Below, piece after piece: positions 54,748 through 63,350 of a DNA stretch of 64,000 nucleotides. Source of the DNA: Alistipes sp. (lineage in GTDB: Bacteria; Bacteroidota; Bacteroidia; Bacteroidales; Rikenellaceae). The notes below the pieces were generated by a model. That model saw only the letters and a program-made list of their open reading frames with translations, was not told where the DNA came from and ran no database searches. Made by a program: the position numbers and the translations under genes. Position 1 is the stretch's first letter; every line of letters starts with the position of its first letter. Location of the stretch: positions 1 through 64,000 of the forward strand of contig JAFQRH010000022.1 in the NCBI GenBank assembly GCA_017410165.1, read 5' to 3'.

Positions 54748-55220
54748 ATAGTTGTGTGGTTTTCTATGATTTCGATTATCTTGTTGCGATCGAGCGATTT
54801 AGGGTTGCCAAACCATAACGCCCGACGACGACTGTCGATTATCACCCCGAACGGTGCATAATTCACGCCGAATCGCTTGAATACCTCGCCGGACGAGGTG
54901 TGCACCTCCGATACCTTGCCGTTGGCATATCGTCCGAGTGTGCCGGCAGTTTGCGCACTTGCCCGCTCTTTTGTAAAGATTGTGATACGGAATGCGCCCG
55001 TCTCGCCGGCAATTTTTGCCAACTCTTCGAGCGACTCGATGCAGGGTGCGCTTGCCGAGTGAACGAATCCGATGTATGTGAAATCTGCCTCTTGCGCCTC
55101 TGCACCCTCCAACAGATTGCGGTGCTTGATTTTGGGCGTACGCTCTCCGATGGCAATGTTTTGTGCCATCGCGCTTGCGCTACACAGCAAGAGAAATAGT
55201 ATGGTGACGATTTTTCTCAT
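54729..55220 (-). CDS. Secreted thioredoxin-fold protein
   Basis: A 163-residue protein with a signal peptide (1-19, ending AMAQ). It has a TlpA/AhpC-like layout: 'GERTPKIKHRNLLEG', 'DFTYIGFVHSASAPCIESLEELAKIA' and 'FKRFGVNYAPFGVIIDSRRRALWFG'. Only one Cys occupies the position of the CxxC motif (SAPC), so ordinary disulfide reductase activity is unlikely. It is the first gene of the unit with meaB and the sirtuin. A minus-strand TATCTTTG box lies at 55229-55236, immediately upstream. Confidence 0.75.
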   Translation of the reverse strand: MRKIVTILFLLLCSASAMAQNIAIGERTPKIKHRNLLEGAEAQEADFTYIGFVHSASAPCIESLEELAKIAGETGAFRITIFTKERASAQTAGTLGRYANGKVSEVHTSSGEVFKRFGVNYAPFGVIIDSRRRALWFGNPKSLDRNKIIEIIENHTTICRSRK

Positions 55221-55410
55221 ACAATGAACAAAGATAGCACATTTTCACCGAAACTGCAAACGTAAATTTCTTTGCCAAATCATACAATATATAATAAAAA
55301 TTCGTATATTTGTGGTATGATAATTGAAAATATGATGCCTATGAAACATTAGCGTAGTTTGATACGCGCAATTTAAGACATATTGAAAAAAGCGTTTTTG
55401 CTGTTACTTT
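55221..55410. other. Divergent gap, AT-rich
   Basis: It holds the minus-strand -7 box for the thioredoxin-like gene (55229-55236) and a plus-strand TATATTTG at 55305-55312 without a well-spaced -33 box. No gene recognised. Confidence 0.4.
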
Positions 55411-55529
55411 TGCTTTTGAAACTTCGACACTTTCAATTCACCCAATGAGTAAAGCGATGACGCTCACACCGCACGGTGTGGGCTTTACTCGTATATTTGG
55501 GTGAAAGGTAGTCGAAGACCTCAAAAGCA
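55411..55529. repeat. Long near-palindromic element
   Basis: The arms pair in five blocks: TGCTTTTGA with TCAAAAGCA, TTCGAC with GTCGAA, CTTTC with GAAAG, CACCCAA with TTGGGTG, and GAGTAAAGC with GCTTTACTC. The centre is a perfect CACACCG-CA-CGGTGTG hairpin (55465-55480). The 119 bases can fold almost entirely on themselves. Arm sequences differ from the repeats at 8957 and 35190, but the architecture (terminal inverted repeats and a central hairpin after CTCA) is alike. Confidence 0.65.
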
Positions 55530-55632
55530 GATATTCAGAGTTTTGTCCACGCTTTTTTTTTGTGCGTATCCCATCCATCTTTTAAGGACAAAAATCACAA
55601 ATCAAACAAAATGTATTAAAAAACTTAAAGAA

Positions 55633-55974
55633 ATGAAAAAGATTTTTTTAATTTTAGTGATGGCATTAATAAGTGTTGCTGCGTTTGCTCAAAGCAGATA
55701 TGCTTATGTGTCCAATGTGGAGCAAAAACCAGATAGAGCAGAAGTAACTGTTTCTGCAAAGGCAGATGCTTTTAGGCAATATCCTAATGGCTTTATGGTA
55801 GGCGTTCGTCCTGCAAACCACTTGTTTGACCTTACTTTATTAACTGATAAAGCAGCAAAATATGTGCATCTATCCAAAGACGAACCTTCGGTTAGGGTTA
55901 TTTTTTGGTGCGATGAGAAATATACCGGTAAAAAGGCTTGTAGCAGATATGACTTTGTAGTAGTGAATCCTTAG
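55633..55974 (+). CDS. Small secreted protein of unknown function
   Basis: 113 residues. A clear signal peptide (MKKIFLILVMALISVAAFAQ) precedes a compact mature domain rich in beta-strand-forming residues, with two Cys (in 'FWCDEKYTGKKAC') that could form a disulfide in the periplasm. The sequence is more A/T-rich and uses AGA, TTA and AAA codons more than the neighbouring core genes, suggesting transfer. The ATG at 55633 is chosen because it gives the signal peptide. No family recognised. Confidence 0.7.
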   Translation: MKKIFLILVMALISVAAFAQSRYAYVSNVEQKPDRAEVTVSAKADAFRQYPNGFMVGVRPANHLFDLTLLTDKAAKYVHLSKDEPSVRVIFWCDEKYTGKKACSRYDFVVVNP

Positions 55975-56029
55975 ACCTCATAAGCGGTATAAGATCTAAT
56001 CTATAAATGTGCTAATGATGAAAGTATAA

Positions 56030-56446
56030 ATGCTTTCCCGTATCTGTATATCATCTTTATTGTTGGTGCTTGGTGCGTCGATATATTTGGTGTTTCGGCA
56101 GGATGTGCTGTTTTTGCAGTGGATGGATGCCGAGGTGTTGGAATATGTCAAAGTGCCCGTAATGCATAACGAGGGCAATCCGTTTTCGTATCTGCTCTTG
56201 TTTTCGCTTGCTGATGCGCTGTGGTATGCAGCTCTGCTGGTTGTGCAGCCGGCATTGTGTGATGGCGGGCGTATGAGCAAAGTGCTGTTCTGCGCCGCCG
56301 TCGCATTGCCGTTCGTTTTTGAGTTTCTGCAACTTGTGGGAGTTATGGCAGGAACTTTCGACGTGGTCGATATTGTTATTTATTTACTAACCTTAATAAT
56401 TTTTATATTATGCGAAAGAAGACTTTTTACCAAATTTTGGTGTTGA
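56030..56446 (+). CDS. Small membrane protein, four hydrophobic segments
   Basis: 138 residues. Hydrophobic helices lie at about 7-24, 52-74, 84-104 and 110-127, with 'EFLQLVGVMAGTFDVVDIVIYLL', which resembles the C-terminal part of VanZ-like proteins. That resemblance is weak. It lies 55 bases after the small secreted gene and overlaps the next small gene by 37 bases. Confidence 0.65.
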   Translation: MLSRICISSLLLVLGASIYLVFRQDVLFLQWMDAEVLEYVKVPVMHNEGNPFSYLLLFSLADALWYAALLVVQPALCDGGRMSKVLFCAAVALPFVFEFLQLVGVMAGTFDVVDIVIYLLTLIIFILCERRLFTKFWC

Positions 56447-56562
56447 TTTTGTTTGCTGTTGTTGCGGTGGCAAGTTCAGGTGCAAATAAAGTATCAGATG
56501 AAGATGCCTACGATATCGGTTACTCGATAGGTAAAGCGTGGCGTAATTCGTTAGATAACTAA
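56410..56562 (+). CDS. Very small secreted protein (50 residues)
   Basis: ATG at 56410 lies inside the preceding gene in another frame. The product begins MRKKTFYQILVLILFAVVAVASSG, a convincing signal peptide, and has a short mature part with 'DEDAYDIGYSIGKAWRNSLDN'. The next gene starts 4 bases after the stop, so the four genes 55633-57310 look like one transcript. Function unknown. The call rests on the signal peptide and spacing. Confidence 0.55.
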   Translation: MRKKTFYQILVLILFAVVAVASSGANKVSDEDAYDIGYSIGKAWRNSLDN

Positions 56563-56566
56563 ACGT

Positions 56567-57310
56567 ATGTTACATACAAAACTTTTTCGGGCGGTAATTG
56601 CAGTCGCCCTGGTGTTTATTTGCTCTTGTTCGCCGTTTCGTTACGATATGGTGTTGGTTGATGGTGGCGAGTTTGTGGTGGGTAGTTGTGATGCGGATGC
56701 AGATGCCGACGAGAGCCCGATGCGGATAATCGGAGTGCGTTCGTTTTACCTGTCTGCTTATGAAGTGACCCAAGAGCAATGGCGTGCGGTGATGCGGGAT
56801 GACCCTTCGTTTTTTAGCGGAGATGATCGTCCGGTTGAAAACGTGTCGTGGTTTGAAGTACAGGAGTTTATCTCTAAATTAAACGAGCGTACCGGACGCT
56901 CATATCGTCTGCCAACCGAGTTGGAGTGGGAGTATGCTGCGCGCGGTGGAAAGTACAACAAACCGTTTCGGTATAGCGGTAGTGATGATTATCGCAAAGT
57001 GGCGTGGAACAAAGATACCTCTACGACCGGAACATTTGATGTGGGAGAACTAAAACCTAACATTTTGGGGTTGTATGATATGACGGGTAATGTTCACGAG
57101 TGGTGTAGTAATTGCTATGATAGTACGCTGTACGCATCGAAAAATCTTGCGGTTGTTGTTACGCAAGAGCCGACTGGTGAAATTACGGTTAAAGGTGGTA
57201 GTTGGTTAAGTGATACGACGCATTTGCGCATAGCGAATCGTAACCACGTATCGCCACATACAAAGAATGTTTCGCTTGGTTTCCGTCTGGCAATGGACGT
57301 AGAGCGGTAA
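56567..57310 (+). CDS. SUMF1/FGE-fold lipoprotein without catalytic cysteines
   Basis: 247 residues. The lipobox (CSC) is at about residue 21. The formylglycine-generating-enzyme fold is clear: 'MVLVDGGEFVVGS', 'YLSAYEVTQEQWRAVM', 'RPVENVSWFEVQEFISKLN', 'YRLPTELEWEYAARGG', 'GLYDMTGNVHEWC' and 'GFRLAMD'. The C-terminal region 'VKGGSWLSDTTHLRIANRNHV' lacks the copper-binding Cys pair of true sulfatase-activating enzymes. It is therefore probably a binding or structural member of the family, as GldJ-like proteins are. Last gene of the island. Confidence 0.85.
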   Translation: MLHTKLFRAVIAVALVFICSCSPFRYDMVLVDGGEFVVGSCDADADADESPMRIIGVRSFYLSAYEVTQEQWRAVMRDDPSFFSGDDRPVENVSWFEVQEFISKLNERTGRSYRLPTELEWEYAARGGKYNKPFRYSGSDDYRKVAWNKDTSTTGTFDVGELKPNILGLYDMTGNVHEWCSNCYDSTLYASKNLAVVVTQEPTGEITVKGGSWLSDTTHLRIANRNHVSPHTKNVSLGFRLAMDVER

Positions 57311-57325
57311 TAAGGCGTTGATACA

Positions 57326-57370
57326 ACGCAACAAGGTCTGCTCGTCGAAGGGCAGACCTTGTTGCGTCTT
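57326..57370. terminator. Bidirectional terminator
   Basis: A 16-bp stem pairs 57326-57341 with 57352-57367, between the converging SUMF1-fold and GATase-like genes; a T-rich tract follows on the plus strand. Confidence 0.8.
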
Positions 57371-57392
57371 TATGAGGCGATATGGGTAGTCG

Positions 57393-58721
57393 CTATTTGT
57401 ATTCGATTGATATCTTATATGGTACGCCGTTGAGTACCGAGGTGCGACCTCGATACGATGTGCCGTATTTGCCGGTCGAGGTCTCTACGGTGGTCTCGCA
57501 GAAGACCGATACGAACCACTGCCCGCTCTTCGGGCAGTCGATAGTCAGGGTCTTTTTGCAACCGCTCGAAACCGACTTTATGAGCGTATTGTCGTGGAAT
57601 GCCATCTCACCGCGTTTGGCGCACAGCGTGAGATCGAATTTCTTTGCATCTTCGTAGCCGTCGAGTTTGATTATGAGCTGCTTGCACTTCTTCGGCACAT
57701 CGAGTGCAAAGTGGTGATATTGGCGGTCGCCGATGCGTGTGTATGCAGGGTCATTATCTTCGGTGCGCTTGTTCATTTCGCGCACTTCGCCCTCTTTCAG
57801 CGTGGCTTTGATTTTTGGCGCAGGGTTGCCATCCATAGCGTAGAGAAGCATCGCCGCCATAAATTCGAGTCGCTCGCCATCGGCTATGCCCTCGGGGTGC
57901 GAGCCACAAAGAATCGTTCGGCCACTCTCCTCGGTCGGCTTGTATGCCCAAACACATATCTCGTTGTCAATCTTCACCTTGTCGGTGTTGTCAAAGATGT
58001 ATCTTGCCAGTGGCTCGGTGCTCGTTGGTAGCGGATTTGCGGGGCTTTCGTGTGCGTAACAACCGCCATTGTGGCGTACATCGGTGACGAGTCGCTCTTT
58101 GCCAAAATCGAAATATTTATACAGCGGACAACCCTTCTCCAAGCGTAGGGTGGTGGAGCTCTTTTTCAACATCGTACGATGGGCATATCCGGGCCACAAT
58201 TTTAGATATATATCGGAGTAGTGCGCCTTGCCTTTGTTGTCCATTCCGCCCGCCGAAGCGATAAACGCACCCGCGCAAGTGCCGACGTACGCACCTCCGT
58301 TGGCAACATACTCGCGAATGCGCTCTCGACCGCCGTCGCCGAGCGATCTGGCGTGTTTCGACGCCGAGCCGCCATTGACATATATGGCGCGAAATCGAGG
58401 TGCGCCATCGGGGTAGAGCAACCATCCGTTTGTGTCGTTCTCGTCGCCGCAAAATATCTGATTCTGCAATAGCGTGTCGCGCTCCGTCAATTTGCTCTTC
58501 GATGCCGATGCAAAATACTCCAACGACATTCCGAGAAATCTGGTTGCAGGCAGATGTCGGCGCGAGGTCAGAGCGATGCCGCTATCCATAAAGAGATCTT
58601 TGTAGAAGCCACGACTGCCGGCCAAAACTTCGGCACGCGCCTTTTCGCGGTTGTGCGCCGCCAAATCGTGAGCCGATAACAGCCCGAAAATAACTATTGC
58701 AATGGTTAAAACTCGTCTCAT
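57393..58721 (-). CDS. Secreted GATase1-like (BPL_N-type) protein with C-terminal beta domain
   Basis: 442 residues with a signal peptide (1-22). The class I amidotransferase-like domain has an elbow 'GGAYVGTCAGAFIAS' with a Cys nucleophile, preceded by 'RAIYVNGGSASKHARSLGDGG' and followed by 'GSHPEG'. This is the BPL_N-type pattern. The C-terminal about 110 residues resemble pre-peptidase C-terminal beta domains ('YHHFALDVPKKCKQLIIKLDG...FDLTL'). Export makes biotin or glutamine metabolism unlikely; substrate unknown. Confidence 0.75.
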   Translation of the reverse strand: MRRVLTIAIVIFGLLSAHDLAAHNREKARAEVLAGSRGFYKDLFMDSGIALTSRRHLPATRFLGMSLEYFASASKSKLTERDTLLQNQIFCGDENDTNGWLLYPDGAPRFRAIYVNGGSASKHARSLGDGGRERIREYVANGGAYVGTCAGAFIASAGGMDNKGKAHYSDIYLKLWPGYAHRTMLKKSSTTLRLEKGCPLYKYFDFGKERLVTDVRHNGGCYAHESPANPLPTSTEPLARYIFDNTDKVKIDNEICVWAYKPTEESGRTILCGSHPEGIADGERLEFMAAMLLYAMDGNPAPKIKATLKEGEVREMNKRTEDNDPAYTRIGDRQYHHFALDVPKKCKQLIIKLDGYEDAKKFDLTLCAKRGEMAFHDNTLIKSVSSGCKKTLTIDCPKSGQWFVSVFCETTVETSTGKYGTSYRGRTSVLNGVPYKISIEYK

Positions 58722-58822
58722 AAATTCGTTGTGTTTGTTCGTGCCACAACAAAGATATGTAAAATCTGCGAAAGTTAAATGTTATTTTTTTCACAAAAGC
58801 TGAAAAGAATTGGACAAAAGTG

Positions 58823-58853
58823 TTGGTTTTGTTCGCCGAAAAATGTATCTTTG
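58823..58853 (+). promoter_or_regulatory. Promoter of the methylmalonyl-CoA epimerase gene
   Basis: TTG (58823-58825), 20 bases, TATCTTTG (58846-58853), giving a leader of about 80 bases. Confidence 0.6.
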
Positions 58854-58940
58854 CGAGATTTATTACACATAGTGTAATTTGTGGCACGAAAAACGAGACA
58901 GAAAACAATATTTATAAACCAATTAAACTTACTTAAAACT

Positions 58941-59345
58941 ATGAAAGTATCTCACATTGAGCATCTCGGCATCGCCGTTAAGAGTTTGGACGAGGCAATC
59001 CCTTACTGGGAGAACGCATTGGGCTTGAAGTGTTACAAGATTGAGGAGGTTGCCGACCAGAAGGTTCGCACCGCATTCTTTATGCTTGGCCAGACCAAAA
59101 TCGAATTGTTGGAGGCAACTTCGGAGGATTCGACAATCGCAAAGTTCATCGAGAACAAGGGTATCGGTATCCACCATATGGCTCTTGCCGTTGAGGGTAT
59201 CGAGGAGCAGTTGGCTGACGCCGAGGCACAGGGTATCCGCCTTATCGACAAGACTCCGCGCAAGGGTGCAGACGATATGACCATCGCATTCCTTCACCCG
59301 AAGAGCACGCAGGGTATTTTGACCGAGTTGTGCGAGAAGAAGTAA
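58941..59345 (+). CDS. mce: Methylmalonyl-CoA epimerase
   Basis: It interconverts (R)- and (S)-methylmalonyl-CoA. The 134-residue vicinal-oxygen-chelate protein has two beta-alpha-beta-beta-beta repeats with 'KVSHIEHLGIAVKSLDEAI' (metal-binding His8), 'GIGIHHMALAV' and a C-terminal 'ILTELCEKK' containing the metal-binding Glu. The ATG at 58941 gives the family start. It sits upstream of the decarboxylase genes, from which a hairpin element separates it. Confidence 0.94.
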   Translation: MKVSHIEHLGIAVKSLDEAIPYWENALGLKCYKIEEVADQKVRTAFFMLGQTKIELLEATSEDSTIAKFIENKGIGIHHMALAVEGIEEQLADAEAQGIRLIDKTPRKGADDMTIAFLHPKSTQGILTELCEKK

Positions 59346-59370
59346 AAATAGTTCCGATTGGCTCTTTTTG

Positions 59371-59440
59371 CACGAGTCGGCGGACGCCAAAATGCCACAC
59401 GGGTTTATTATGCTCCGCTTTTGTCGCCCGGACTCGCACG
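59371..59440. repeat. Short hairpin element between mce and mmdA
   Basis: CGAGTC (59373-59378) pairs with GACTCG (59431-59436), with partly paired GGCG/CGCC and CAAAA/TTTTG arms inside. The core, CACACGGGTTTATTATGCTCCGC, is close to the core of the element at 63141-63269. It is the third or fourth such hairpin in the window. Confidence 0.5.
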
Positions 59441-59454
59441 AAAACAGAGTCGCT

Positions 59455-59475
59455 AATCGTTTGCGATTTTTTTTG
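59455..59475 (+). terminator. Weak terminator-like hairpin before mmdA
   Basis: AATCG-TTTG-CGATT (59455-59468) followed by a T run. The stem is only 5 bp, so partial termination between mce and mmdA is the most it suggests. A weak promoter candidate (TTTG, 18 bases, TAAATTTT at 59494-59501) lies just downstream. Confidence 0.4.
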
Positions 59476-59520
59476 AGAAAAACAGAACAAATCTAAATTT
59501 TACAAAATAGAAAAATAGCT

Positions 59521-61083
59521 ATGAGCGAAATTCAAAACAAAATCAACAAACTCATCGAGAACCGCGAAACTGCTCGTATGGGTGGTGGAGAGAAGGCAAT
59601 CGCCAAGCAGCACGAGAAGGGTAAGTTCACTGCTCGTGAGCGTATCCAGATGTTGCTCGATGAGGGCAGCTTCGAGGAGTTCGATATGTTCGTGACTCAC
59701 CGTTGCTACGACTTCGGTATGGAGAAGAAGCATACCTTTGGTGATGGTGTGGTAACCGGTTACGGTACGATTGACGGCCGTCTGGTTTACGTATTTGCAC
59801 AGGACTTTACCGTAACGGCAGGTTCGTTGTCGCTTGCTTTGGCCGACAAGATTTGCAAGGTTATGGATATGGCAATGCGTGCAGGTGCTCCGTGCATCGG
59901 TCTGAACGACTCGGGTGGCGCACGTATCCAGGAGGGTGTAAACGCTTTGGCAGGTTATGCAAATATCTTCCAGCGTAACGTGATGGCTTCGGGTGTTATC
60001 CCGCAGATTTCGGCTATCTTCGGCCCTTGCGCAGGTGGTGCGGTTTACTCGCCGGCTCTCACCGACTTTATCATTATGAAGAAGAACACCTCGAATATGT
60101 TCCTTACCGGTCCGAAGGTTGTTAAGACTGTAACGGGCGAGGATGTAACGCAGGAGCAGTTGGGTGGTGCGATTGTTCACACGACCAAGTCGGGTGTCGC
60201 ACAGTTTGCTGTTGATACCGAGGAGGAGGGTATCTCGCTCATACGTCAGCTCATTTCGTATATGCCGCAGAACAATATGGAGGATGCTCCGTTGGCAATG
60301 TGCACCGACAGCATCGCTCGTTTGGAGGATTCGCTCAACGAGATTATCCCCGACAACCCTAACCAGGCATACGATATGTATGAGGTTATCAAGGCCGTTG
60401 TCGATAATGGCGAGTACCTCGAATCGGCTGCATCGTACGCAAAGAATATCATCACCTGCTTCGCTCGCTTCAACGGTCAGAGCGTAGGTATCATCGCTAA
60501 CCAGCCGAAGTTTATGGCGGGTGTGCTCGATATCAACGCATCGCGTAAGGCGGCTCGTTTCGTTCGTTTCTGCGACGCGTTCAATATTCCGATTGTTACG
60601 CTCGTTGATGTTCCGGGCTTCTTGCCGGGTACGACTCAGGAGTATGGTGGCGTTATCACGCACGGTGCGAAGTTGCTCTTTGCTTACTGCGAGGCAACCG
60701 TTCCGAAGGTTACCGTTACGTTGCGTAAGGCATACGGTGGTGCGTATATCGTGATGTCGTCGAAGCATATTCGTGGCGATATCAACTACGCTTGGCCATC
60801 GGCAGAGATTGCTGTTATGGGTGCAAGTGGTGCAGTTGAGGTTCTCTACGCAAAGCAGTTGGCAGCATTTACCGATGCAGAGGAGAAGGCGAAGTTCATC
60901 GCCGAGAAGGAGCAGGAGTACAAGGACCTCTTCTCGAATCCTTACAACGCAGCGCGTTATGGTTATATCGACGATGTAATCGAGCCGCGTAACACTCGTT
61001 TCCGTATCATTCGCGCTTTGCAGTCGCTTGCAACCAAGCGTTTGCAGAACCCTGCGAAGAAACACTCGAATATTCCGTTGTAA
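59521..61083 (+). CDS. mmdA: Methylmalonyl-CoA decarboxylase carboxyltransferase (alpha) subunit
   Basis: It transfers the carboxyl group of methylmalonyl-CoA to biotin, yielding propionyl-CoA. The 520-residue protein is a biotin-dependent carboxyltransferase with N- and C-terminal crotonase-like halves: '[22 protein letters not shown]', '[18 protein letters not shown]', '[13 protein letters not shown]', '[17 protein letters not shown]' and '[13 protein letters not shown]'. The same family includes propionyl-CoA carboxylase beta. The downstream Na+-pump subunits indicate the decarboxylase. Confidence 0.95.
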   Translation: MSEIQNKINKLIENRETARMGGGEKAIAKQHEKGKFTARERIQMLLDEGSFEEFDMFVTHRCYDFGMEKKHTFGDGVVTGYGTIDGRLVYVFAQDFTVTAGSLSLALADKICKVMDMAMRAGAPCIGLNDSGGARIQEGVNALAGYANIFQRNVMASGVIPQISAIFGPCAGGAVYSPALTDFIIMKKNTSNMFLTGPKVVKTVTGEDVTQEQLGGAIVHTTKSGVAQFAVDTEEEGISLIRQLISYMPQNNMEDAPLAMCTDSIARLEDSLNEIIPDNPNQAYDMYEVIKAVVDNGEYLESAASYAKNIITCFARFNGQSVGIIANQPKFMAGVLDINASRKAARFVRFCDAFNIPIVTLVDVPGFLPGTTQEYGGVITHGAKLLFAYCEATVPKVTVTLRKAYGGAYIVMSSKHIRGDINYAWPSAEIAVMGASGAVEVLYAKQLAAFTDAEEKAKFIAEKEQEYKDLFSNPYNAARYGYIDDVIEPRNTRFRIIRALQSLATKRLQNPAKKHSNIPL

Positions 61084-61099
61084 TCCATCGTAAACAGAT

Positions 61100-61459
61100 A
61101 TGACTATGGATAAATTTGTAAATGTTGGTTGGCCGGAGATGTTGCTGATGGCACTTTTTGGCTTCCTTATGGTCTTTACTGTTCTGGTATTGCTCATATT
61201 TGTAATGAAGGCAATGGGTTGGTTCTTCACCCGCGAACATAAGGCAAAGGTTGCTGCAACTGCCACTACTGCTCATCCGCACGACCACGCAATCAGCGAC
61301 CAGGAGTTGGCTGCCGCTATTATTACGGCACTCAAACTCTACAAGAGTGCGTTGCACGACCAGGAGTCGGAGATGCTCACCATCAACCGCATCACTCGTG
61401 CATACTCGCCTTGGAACTCTAAAATTCACGGACTCACTCAGCTTCCTGAGAAAAAATAA
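61100..61459 (+). CDS. OadG-type decarboxylase subunit (delta/gamma)
   Basis: A 119-residue protein with one N-terminal transmembrane helix ('MLLMALFGFLMVFTVLVLLIFVMKAMGWFF') and an Ala/His-rich linker ('ATATTAHPHDHAISDQELAAAI') leading to a short helical tail. Such subunits hold the carboxyltransferase and the membrane pump together. It lies between mmdA (16-base gap) and the biotin carrier (17-base gap). A second ATG at 61106 is an alternative start. Confidence 0.88.
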   Translation: MTMDKFVNVGWPEMLLMALFGFLMVFTVLVLLIFVMKAMGWFFTREHKAKVAATATTAHPHDHAISDQELAAAIITALKLYKSALHDQESEMLTINRITRAYSPWNSKIHGLTQLPEKK

Positions 61460-61476
61460 TTATTAAGACGTAAAAG

Positions 61477-61935
61477 ATGAAAAAGTATTCATTGAAAATC
61501 AACGGCAATCAATACGAAGTAAAGATTGACGATATCAACGAGCAATCGACTTTGGCTCACGTTACCGTAAACGGTACGAAGTACAACGTCGAGATTGAGG
61601 GCGGCAAGGCAGCAGTTGCTCCTAAACCGCAGGTAATTGCTGCACCGGAGGCAACCGGTTTGTCGGTAACTCCGAAGACCCCTATCGCATCGAAGCCGGC
61701 TGCGGCTCCTGTTGCTGCCGGTGGCTATAAGGTGGCTTGTCCGCTTCCGGGTACGGTAACGACCATCAACGTAAAGGAGGGTGATACCGTTTCGGCTGGT
61801 CAGACGTTGCTCGTTCTCGAAGCGATGAAGATGGAGAACAATATCGACGCCGAGCGCGGTGGTGTTGTTAAGCAGATTCTCGTTTCGGGCGGTGCAACCG
61901 TTATGGAGGGCGATGTTTTAATGGTAATCGAGTAG
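61477..61935 (+). CDS. mmdC: Biotin carboxyl carrier subunit of methylmalonyl-CoA decarboxylase
   Basis: 152 residues. A short N-terminal beta domain ('[20 protein letters not shown]') and an Ala/Pro-rich flexible linker lead to a C-terminal biotinyl domain with biotin site EAMKM (Lys118). It carries CO2 from MmdA to the membrane subunit. It starts 17 bases after the OadG-like gene and ends 4 bases before the beta subunit. Confidence 0.94.
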   Translation: MKKYSLKINGNQYEVKIDDINEQSTLAHVTVNGTKYNVEIEGGKAAVAPKPQVIAAPEATGLSVTPKTPIASKPAAAPVAAGGYKVACPLPGTVTTINVKEGDTVSAGQTLLVLEAMKMENNIDAERGGVVKQILVSGGATVMEGDVLMVIE

Positions 61936-61939
61936 TGCT

Positions 61940-63145
61940 ATGATGACTTTATTCAGCGATAATTTCATCATCGAGTCGCTCGTCAAATTTGTCGAGACCT
62001 CGGGCTTTATGGCATTCTTCGAGGGCGAGGGCTGGAAGTGTATCGTTATGATTGCTCTTGCCTGCTTCTTGCTCTACCTTGCCATAAAGAAACAATTCGA
62101 GCCGCTGTTGCTGCTGCCGATTGCATTCGGTATGTTGCTCACCAACCTCCCGGGCGCGGAGATGTTCCACTCGGAGTTGTTTGCAGGCGGTCACGTACAT
62201 TGGGATATCTTCGTCGATAAGGCGGGTCTTATCGACTACCTCTATCTGGGCGTAAAACTCGGTATCTATCCGTGCCTTATCTTCGTAGGTGTAGGTGCGA
62301 TGACCGACTTTGGTCCACTGATTGCCAATCCGAAGAGTTTCCTTTTGGGTGCTGCTGCACAGTTGGGTATCTTCGCTACCTTCTTGGGTGCCTACGCTTT
62401 GGGCTTTGCGCCGAACGAGTGCGGTAGTATCGGTATCATTGGTGGTGCGGATGGCCCTACCTCAATCTTCCTTACGGCGCGTCTTGCTCCGGAGTTGTTG
62501 GGCCCTATCGCTATCGCGGCATACTCGTATATGGCTCTCGTGCCGGTGATTCAGCCACCGATTATGAAGGCACTCACCACCAAGAGCGAGCGTCTGATTA
62601 AGATGTCGCAGTTGCGTCAGGTGTCGAAGACCGAGAAGATTCTCTTCCCTGTCATCATCTCCATCGTCATCTCGTTGCTCTTGCCGTCGGCTGCTCCACT
62701 CGTGGGCTGTCTGATGCTCGGTAACCTGATGAAGGAGTGTGGCGTTGTAGATCGTTTGTCGAAGACCGTTCAGAACGAGTTGATGAACATCGTGGTTATC
62801 TTCCTCGGTATCTCGGTAGGTGCTACGGCTACGGCTGCATCGTTCCTTAACTTGCGTACGCTCTTTATCCTTGCGCTCGGTATCATCGCATTCAGCTTTG
62901 GTTCGGCAGGTGGCGTATTGCTCGCCAAGTTTATGAATCTCTTTGCCAAGGAGGGCAACAAGATCAATCCGCTTATCGGTTCGGCGGGTGTATCGGCAGT
63001 GCCGATGGCTGCGCGTGTGTCGCAGACCGTAGGTCAGAAGGAGAATCCTTCGAACTTCCTGCTTATGCACGCTATGGGTCCGAACGTAGCCGGTGTCGTT
63101 GGTTCGGCGGTGGCGGCGGGTATTCTGCTTGCATTCCTCGGATAA
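61940..63145 (+). CDS. mmdB: Sodium-pumping decarboxylase beta subunit (OadB/MmdB)
   Basis: It decarboxylates carboxybiotin and exports Na+, conserving the energy of propionate formation. The 401-residue protein has about ten membrane segments. Family motifs include '[25 protein letters not shown]', '[10 protein letters not shown]' with the ion-binding Asp, '[16 protein letters not shown]' and the C-terminal '[22 protein letters not shown]'. Its stop codon lies in the left arm of the hairpin element at 63141. Confidence 0.95.
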   Translation: MMTLFSDNFIIESLVKFVETSGFMAFFEGEGWKCIVMIALACFLLYLAIKKQFEPLLLLPIAFGMLLTNLPGAEMFHSELFAGGHVHWDIFVDKAGLIDYLYLGVKLGIYPCLIFVGVGAMTDFGPLIANPKSFLLGAAAQLGIFATFLGAYALGFAPNECGSIGIIGGADGPTSIFLTARLAPELLGPIAIAAYSYMALVPVIQPPIMKALTTKSERLIKMSQLRQVSKTEKILFPVIISIVISLLLPSAAPLVGCLMLGNLMKECGVVDRLSKTVQNELMNIVVIFLGISVGATATAASFLNLRTLFILALGIIAFSFGSAGGVLLAKFMNLFAKEGNKINPLIGSAGVSAVPMAARVSQTVGQKENPSNFLLMHAMGPNVAGVVGSAVAAGILLAFLG

Positions 63146-63269
63146 GATTGTTTTAAGCGGCGTTTGCTGCGCAAAACTTCGATAATGGAGTTCCTCACAT
63201 ACGTTTAGTATGCTGCGGACTCCGTTTCTTGTTTTCTCTTGCAACCATCCACTTAAAACGAATCTTATC
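63141..63269. repeat. Hairpin element with terminal inverted repeats after mmdB
   Basis: The left end GATAAGATTGTTTTAAG (63141-63157) and the right end (63252-63269) are inverted repeats differing by one inserted base. Inside, GGAGT (63187-63191) pairs with ACTCC (63219-63223) around a central CATAC-GTTTA-GTATG stem-loop (63198-63212). The core CTCA-stem-loop-CTGCG has the same layout as that of the repeats at 8957 and 35190. The mmdB stop codon lies in the left terminal repeat. Confidence 0.65.
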
Positions 63270-63342
63270 TTATCGCATTTTGTTGGCGGGGTATTTATCG
63301 TCTTAAAATGATTTTCTATTGGGTGGCGTTTGCTGCGCAAAA
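63159..63342 (+). repeat. Direct repeat of an 18-base hairpin-forming unit
   Basis: GGCGTTTGCTGCGCAAAA occurs at 63159-63176 and again at 63325-63342. Each copy can fold as TTTGC-TGC-GCAAA. The first lies in the hairpin element; the second sits just before the terminator of the mmd operon. Confidence 0.7.
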
Positions 63343-63350
63343 TCTCTATT

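Noticed and set aside
56567-57310. The FGE-fold lipoprotein considered as a sulfatase-maturing enzyme.
   Set aside because: It lacks the copper-binding Cys pair and there is no sulfatase gene in the window.
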